Origin: Candidatus Abyssobacteria bacterium SURF_5
GTDB lineage: Bacteria; Abyssobacteria; SURF-5
Assembly (NCBI GenBank): GCA_003598085.1
Contig: QZKU01000049.1
Coordinates: 1-11,621, forward strand
Direction of reading: 5' to 3'
Length of the DNA stretch: 11,621 nt
Shown: in pieces, positions 7,959-11,621 of the stretch
Position numbering within the stretch: the first letter of the stretch is position 1
How the letters are laid out: each line of letters begins with the position of its first letter
Notes under the pieces: generated by a model
Databases searched by the model: none
Told to the model about the DNA's origin: nothing
What the model saw: only the letters and a program-made list of their open reading frames with translations
Program-made: the position numbers and the translations under genes

Positions 7959-8042
7959 CCCCTCTTCCCTGCCGCCCGTACGTTCTGCGACGACCTGCCC
8001 AAAACCCCGCCTGAAAGCCATGGCCCACGTGCGGCTTTTTCC

Positions 8043-8072
8043 TTGACTTTGCCAAAAAGGACGGGATAGAAT
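8043..8072 (+). promoter_or_regulatory. Sigma-70-type promoter for the dehydratase operon
   Basis: TTGACT (8043-8048) and TAGAAT (8067-8072) are separated by 18 bases and each match consensus at five of six positions. Transcription should start near 8079, giving an untranslated leader of about 114 bases before ATG 8193. The leader holds only a weak inverted repeat (GGAAG 8109-8113 with CTTCC 8124-8128) and no riboswitch or attenuator I can recognise. Confidence 0.6.
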
Positions 8073-8192
8073 TGAGCGAAACATTACCCCGTTTCCTGAT
8101 TGCCCCAAGGAAGCACAAGATGTCTTCCCAGAAGCAGAGAGAATCGAGCAAGTGAATTTTCCCTCACAGCATATCAAGAGAAGGATATCGCC

Positions 8193-9320
8193 ATGGGAGC
8201 CTTTGAAGAGTTAGCGGAAGTATCCAATGAGTTGCAGAACCGGTTCGTGCACAAATGGAAGGAAGGGGGGAAAAAGGTCGTCGGCTACGTCTGCTCTTAT
8301 CTGCCGGAAGAGATACTCTTTGCGGCGGACATCCTGCCATTCAGGATCACGGGCAGCGGGTGCGGCGAGACCGCTCTGGCGGATTCCTACCTGACGAGAG
8401 TAAACTGTTCCTTCTCGCGATGCTGTCTGGAATTGGCTTTGAGCGGGAAATACAGCTTTCTTGACGGCGCGGTTTTCGTGAATGGCTGCGACCATATCCG
8501 GCGCGCCTACGACAATTGGGCTGCCCATACCAGCGCGCTTCCCTTCATGTATATCCTGCCGGTTCCACATGTGCTGACATCCGACGCCTTGAACTGGTAC
8601 CGCGAAGAAGTGAACAAACTGAAGGCGAGCCTCGAAGAGAATCTTGGGGTCAAAATTCCCGACGAAAAACTCAAAGGAGCGATTAAGACGTATAATGATA
8701 CGCGAAGTCTTCTTCAGAAATTGTATGACCTGAGGGCGAAGGATCAACCTGTTTTCAGCGGCGCAGACAAGATGGCCATCCTGGCGGCGGCAAGCCGGAT
8801 GCCGAAGGACGAATTCAACAAGTTATTGGCCGCCGCCCTTGATGAGTCTGAAGGCAACAAGAGAGGCGCCGATGCGGGAGTGCGCCTGCTCATTGCCGGC
8901 AGTGTTATGGATGACGCCGACTTTATTCGGAATGTGGAAGACCTGGGGGCGGTCGTCGTGGCGGACGCTCTCTGCTATGGGGCGCGGACTTTTTCAAATT
9001 TGACGGACGAAACCGTTGACCCAATCGAGGCCCTTGTTCAGAGGTATTTCCATCACGTACCCTGCCCGAGGATGGCGGGAGAATATCACAGCCGGCTGGA
9101 ATTTGTGAAGCAGCAGGCGGAGCGCGGCCGGGTTGACGGCGTCATACTGGAGTACATAAAATTCTGCGATTTGCACGGGACCGACAATGCTCTGCTCAAG
9201 AACGATCTTGAGAAGGCGGGCATCCCGGCGCTCGAACTCGAGCGCCAATATGGTCCGCTGGCCGACGCAGGCCGTGTTCGCACGCGAGTGCAGGCTTTCC
9301 TGGAAAGAATCCGGAGATAA
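8193..9320 (+). CDS. 2-hydroxyacyl-CoA dehydratase family, small subunit (HgdB/BcrC-like)
   Basis: One of two iron-sulfur subunits of a 2-hydroxyacyl-CoA dehydratase-type enzyme (HGD-D family), 375 residues, the usual length for the beta subunit. In the family each subunit holds a [4Fe-4S] cluster by three Cys; here the likely ligands are one Cys of NCSFSRCC (C72, C77, C78), C99 in NGCDH and C325 in KFCDLHG. The C-terminal IPALELERQYG and RTRVQAFLE are also family-typical. The enzyme takes one very low-potential electron from the activator and removes water from a 2-hydroxyacyl-CoA through a ketyl radical. The start is chosen at ATG 8193, with AAGGA eight or so bases upstream; a longer frame beginning at TTG 8100 adds residues of non-family character. 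First gene of the operon, four bases before the large subunit. A benzoyl-CoA-reductase role is less likely because only one activator gene follows. Substrate unknown. Confidence 0.88.
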   Translation: MGAFEELAEVSNELQNRFVHKWKEGGKKVVGYVCSYLPEEILFAADILPFRITGSGCGETALADSYLTRVNCSFSRCCLELALSGKYSFLDGAVFVNGCDHIRRAYDNWAAHTSALPFMYILPVPHVLTSDALNWYREEVNKLKASLEENLGVKIPDEKLKGAIKTYNDTRSLLQKLYDLRAKDQPVFSGADKMAILAAASRMPKDEFNKLLAAALDESEGNKRGADAGVRLLIAGSVMDDADFIRNVEDLGAVVVADALCYGARTFSNLTDETVDPIEALVQRYFHHVPCPRMAGEYHSRLEFVKQQAERGRVDGVILEYIKFCDLHGTDNALLKNDLEKAGIPALELERQYGPLADAGRVRTRVQAFLERIRR

Positions 9321-9324
9321 CAAC

Positions 9325-10680
9325 ATGCAAAACGACGCCATTCCACGCATTGTCGAGGCTTTCGAACAGGCTTCGATGCTGCCTGAAGACCTAAATCTTG
9401 AGTCGCCCGAGATGAAAACGATCCTGGATTTTTTGCCGGAGACCAGACGCAACACGTTTCTCGCGATGGCGAAAGACCCGGACGTAAGGAAAATGTCGGC
9501 TGTGTTCAACCGCGGATTGGGCAAGTACTGGAAAACTCTGCTTTCGGCACGGGACTCGGGGAAGAAGGTGGCTTTTGTCCCGTTTAATTTCTCGCCCGAG
9601 ATTTTTCATGCGCTCGATATCATTCCCGTATGCGTCGAGGTTCTGACAACGATGGCGCTTCCCCTGGAAGAAGGGATCGAAGGCTATTTAGACCTTTCGG
9701 TCGAGCGCGGGCTTCCCGATACAATGTGCTCGGCGCAGCGCGGAGTAATCGGGCTTTTTGAAGCAGGCGTGCTCGAGAAACCCGACCTGCTGGTCAATGG
9801 CGCCCTTGGTTCATGCGATCCGAATTCCAAGGCATTCGAGTACATGGCCGAGAAATTCGACATCCCGGTCCTGTACCTCGACATTCCTTATTATTCCGAT
9901 AAGCGGGCGCTCGACTACTACGCGAAGGGCTTCAAGGACGTGGTGGCAGCGATACAACAGATGACCGGCGCCAAGCTCAAGGCAGATCGCCTCCGCGAGG
10001 TCGTCGAGAACACGAATAAGGCGTCGGAGCTTTTTTACGAAATTGCAGAGTTGAAGAAGAACATTCCAAATCCGGTGCCGAACTATTACAACATGCATCA
10101 TACCGGCGCCAAGCTGACAATGGCGGGTACAATGGACGCGATTGAATATTATCAGACAGCTCTTGCGATATGCAAAGAACGACTGAAGCAAGGAAAACAC
10201 GTGCTGCCTCGGGAAAACATCCGCCTCTTTTTCATCTATACTCCTTACTATTTCGATAATTCGATCTATTCGTGGTTTCAGGAAGAAATCGGCGTTTCCT
10301 GGATCATGGACGTGCTCAACGCATTCGATTTCAATCCGTTCATCGACACCTCGAGCGTGGATAGCATGCTCTATGGACTCGCGGAAGAGATGTTCAATCT
10401 GCCGATGACACGCCAGCTCAAGGGCGGCTGGAATGCACCCGACAACTGGCTGTTCGACGTTCTCTACTATGTGAAGACGTATAAGGCCGACTGCTGCGTT
10501 TTCTCCGGTCATACCGCCTGCAAGCAGGCGTGGGGCGTATATCGCCTGGTGGCGGACGAGGTGAAACGCCAACTCGGCGTCCCCTCGCTCCGGCTCGAGG
10601 GAGACGGCTGGGACTCGCGCATCACGCCGATGTCGGTCATTAAAGAGCAATTCGAAGAATTTTTTGCCACGATTCTGTAG
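9325..10680 (+). CDS. 2-hydroxyacyl-CoA dehydratase family, large subunit (HgdA/BcrB-like)
   Basis: The partner subunit of the same HGD-D family, 451 residues, somewhat longer than its neighbour as expected for the alpha (HgdA/BcrB-type) subunit. Likely cluster ligands are C135 in DTMCSAQRG, C164 in GSCDPN and C399 in GHTACKQ; an extra adjacent pair, C390-C391, lies just before the third. Near the C-terminus, PSLRLEGDGWDSR (420-432) corresponds to the IP.L..E.D..D.R motif of this subunit type. An N-terminal extension of about 80 residues precedes the first conserved block (KVAFVPFNFSPEIFHAL, 81-97). ATG 9325 follows GGAGA by seven bases; that ribosome-binding site lies inside the last codons of the small subunit, so translation is probably coupled. 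The frame can be read further upstream but only through the previous gene. With the small subunit it should form the heterodimeric dehydratase; acyl chain specificity cannot be read from sequence. Confidence 0.87.
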   Translation: MQNDAIPRIVEAFEQASMLPEDLNLESPEMKTILDFLPETRRNTFLAMAKDPDVRKMSAVFNRGLGKYWKTLLSARDSGKKVAFVPFNFSPEIFHALDIIPVCVEVLTTMALPLEEGIEGYLDLSVERGLPDTMCSAQRGVIGLFEAGVLEKPDLLVNGALGSCDPNSKAFEYMAEKFDIPVLYLDIPYYSDKRALDYYAKGFKDVVAAIQQMTGAKLKADRLREVVENTNKASELFYEIAELKKNIPNPVPNYYNMHHTGAKLTMAGTMDAIEYYQTALAICKERLKQGKHVLPRENIRLFFIYTPYYFDNSIYSWFQEEIGVSWIMDVLNAFDFNPFIDTSSVDSMLYGLAEEMFNLPMTRQLKGGWNAPDNWLFDVLYYVKTYKADCCVFSGHTACKQAWGVYRLVADEVKRQLGVPSLRLEGDGWDSRITPMSVIKEQFEEFFATIL

Positions 10681-10692
10681 GAGTTATCAACG

Positions 10693-11469
10693 ATGATTGT
10701 TGCGGGATGCGATGTCGGCTCACTCACGGCCGAAGCTGTGATCATGGATAATGGCACGATCTGCGGCTCAGAAATTATCCGGGTTCGCCCGCGACCGGAG
10801 CAATCGGCGCGCGACGTGATGGATAAACTGCTCGGCCGGCTGGAGATGACGTACGATGATATTATGTACTGTATCAGCACGGGCTATGGGCGCGAGACCA
10901 TCTCATTTGCGAACGACAATATCAGCGAGATCTCGTGCCACGGGCGCGGCGCGCACTGGCTCAATCCGTCGATCCGGACCGTTATCGACGTCGGCGGGCA
11001 GGACTGCAAGGCGATTCGGGTAGACGAGCGCGGCCTGCTTGTGGATTTCGTCATGAACGACAAGTGCGCGGCGGGTACCGGCAGATCGCTTGAGCTCATG
11101 GCGGAAGCGCTCGGCATAGATATCGGCGATCTGGGGCCGCTTTCGCTTAATGCAACTACATCACTGGTCATCACCAACCAGTGCAGCATTTTTGCCGAAA
11201 TGGAAATCCTGCATTTTCTCTGCGAGGAGAAGAATCTCGCAGACATAGCGGCAGGCGTAAATGAAGCGATGGCGAGGCGCGTCAAGATGCTGGTGGGCAA
11301 GGTCGGAGTTAAGGAAGAGATCGGAATGACCGGAGGCGTCTCCAAGAATATCGGGGTCGTGAAAGGTCTCGAGCGCATGCTCGGCAAGGAGTTTGTTCAA
11401 TTTCAGGAAGACCCGCAGATAATCGGAGCGCTTGGCGCCGCCGTCTTTGCGTCTGAAAAAGTGAAGTAG
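10693..11469 (+). CDS. ATP-dependent activator of 2-hydroxyacyl-CoA dehydratase (HgdC-like)
   Basis: An ASKHA-fold ATPase, 258 residues, which as a homodimer holds one [4Fe-4S] cluster between its subunits and uses ATP to deliver a low-potential electron to the dehydratase. Motifs in order: phosphate loop CDVGSLTAEAVIMD (6-19), STGYGRE (62-68), SCHGRGA (81-87), second phosphate loop DVGGQDCKAIR (99-109), NDKCAAGTGRSLE (122-134), NQCSIFAE (162-169), adenosine motif MTGGVSKNIGV and the terminal QIIGALGAAVFA. C125 and C164 are the expected cluster ligands; their spacing of 39 equals that of C127 and C166 in HgdC of Acidaminococcus. The ATG follows AGGAG (10679-10683), which starts within the stop codon of the large subunit. 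It is the last gene of the operon. The cluster has one activator rather than the heterodimeric pair of Thauera-type benzoyl-CoA reductase. Confidence 0.93.
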   Translation: MIVAGCDVGSLTAEAVIMDNGTICGSEIIRVRPRPEQSARDVMDKLLGRLEMTYDDIMYCISTGYGRETISFANDNISEISCHGRGAHWLNPSIRTVIDVGGQDCKAIRVDERGLLVDFVMNDKCAAGTGRSLELMAEALGIDIGDLGPLSLNATTSLVITNQCSIFAEMEILHFLCEEKNLADIAAGVNEAMARRVKMLVGKVGVKEEIGMTGGVSKNIGVVKGLERMLGKEFVQFQEDPQIIGALGAAVFASEKVK

Positions 11470-11485
11470 ATGCAGTAAATACGTT

Positions 11486-11507
11486 GAGGCTTTCCTGCGG
11501 GAGCCTC
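11486..11507 (+). terminator. Hairpin after the dehydratase operon (possible terminator)
   Basis: GAGGCTTTC (11486-11494) and GGGAGCCTC (11499-11507) pair over nine positions, two of them G-U, around a CTGC tetraloop, 17 bases after the activator stop. No run of T follows, so it is not a standard intrinsic terminator; it may instead protect the 3' end or act with Rho. Confidence 0.4.
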
Positions 11508-11544
11508 GCCAGAATATCGGAACTAAATATAACGACATAAATAA

Positions 11545-11573
11545 TTGCGCATATTTCTCTTTTCTGCTATACT
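11545..11573 (+). promoter_or_regulatory. Probable promoter for the gene starting at 11595
   Basis: TATACT (11568-11573) matches the -10 consensus at five of six positions, with TTGCGC (11545-11550) 17 bases upstream matching the TTG core of the -35 box. The surroundings are AT-rich. The expected start near 11580 lies just before an AAGGAGGA ribosome-binding site (11583-11590), leaving a very short leader. Confidence 0.5.
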
Positions 11574-11594
11574 CAAACCAGAAAGGAGGAACTC

Positions 11595-11621
11595 ATGCGC
11601 AAACTGGAAATCAAAGATGCT
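11595..11621 (+). CDS. Start of a further gene, cut by the window edge
   Basis: Only nine codons are visible (MRKLEIKDA), too few to recognise. The start is convincing because AAGGAGGA ends four bases before the ATG and a promoter lies just upstream. It appears to be its own transcription unit, separated from the dehydratase operon by a 125-base gap with a hairpin and its own promoter. Confidence 0.6.

Noticed and set aside
7920-8177. Longer TetR protein starting at 8177
   Set aside because: It would cross both divergent promoters, and the added residues have no TetR-like character.
8100-8192. N-terminal extension of the dehydratase small subunit from TTG 8100
   Set aside because: No ribosome-binding site, low-complexity Arg/Ser-rich residues unlike the family, and ATG 8193 has a good AAGGA site; the segment fits an untranslated leader.
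9187-9324. Large-subunit start at 9187 inside the small-subunit gene
   Set aside because: The extension is Arg/Ser-rich out-of-frame translation of the small subunit; ATG 9325 has a well-placed GGAGA.
9811-10650. Antisense open frame of 279 codons opposite the dehydratase large subunit
   Set aside because: Shadow of a clear coding gene; Arg/His-rich composition typical of antisense frames.
8193-11469. ATP-dependent benzoyl-CoA reductase (bcrCBAD-type)
   Set aside because: The subunits are related, but only one activator gene is present where Thauera-type enzymes have two, and no ring-cleavage genes are seen; a dehydratase is the better call, though not proven.

Overview
The window looks like an anaerobic bacterium of moderate to fairly high GC content. 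The main clue is a complete operon for an oxygen-sensitive 2-hydroxyacyl-CoA dehydratase-type iron-sulfur enzyme with its ATP-driven activator. Strong Shine-Dalgarno sequences, sigma-70-type promoters and signal-peptide/anchor segments indicate a bacterium. An uncultured or deltaproteobacteria-like anaerobe would fit, but nothing here fixes the taxon. I see no rRNA, tRNA, CRISPR, insertion sequence or phage gene. No gene-free stretch exceeds 300 bases; the longest is the divergent regulatory region at about 7902-8192.

Layout. (1) 3-2578, plus strand: the end of a large membrane protein of unknown function, overlapping by four bases an M14-type zinc carboxypeptidase-like protein. (2) 2646-7086, minus strand: a tight three-gene operon, read in the order membrane-anchored proline-iminopeptidase-like alpha/beta hydrolase, class-III PLP aminotransferase (glutamate-1-semialdehyde aminomutase-like), exported CocE/NonD (S15-type) hydrolase. 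It converges on unit 1 across a 67-base gap. (3) 7236-7901, minus strand: a TetR-family regulator, with an 18-base palindrome between it and the hydrolase operon. (4) 7902-8192: a divergent regulatory region with an exact consensus sigma-70 promoter facing the TetR gene, a near-consensus promoter facing the other way, and two inverted repeats. (5) 8193-11469, plus strand: two HGD-D family dehydratase subunits and an HgdC-type activator, spaced 4 and 12 bases apart. (6) 11470-11621: a hairpin, a new promoter with a strong ribosome-binding site, and the first nine codons of another gene.

How the genes may work together. The dehydratase part is self-contained: the activator hydrolyses ATP to push one low-potential electron into the two-subunit enzyme, which then dehydrates a (2R)-hydroxyacyl-CoA or performs a related reduction. 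Having one activator gene rather than a BcrA/BcrD-type pair favours a dehydratase over an ATP-dependent benzoyl-CoA reductase. No CoA-transferase, CoA-ligase or 2-hydroxyacid dehydrogenase is in the window, so the substrate is unknown. A plausible but unproven reading is that the TetR protein controls both divergent units, with the hydrolases freeing an amino compound, the aminotransferase acting on its amino group and the dehydratase on a downstream hydroxyacyl-CoA. The membrane-protein/M14 pair is probably a separate unit.
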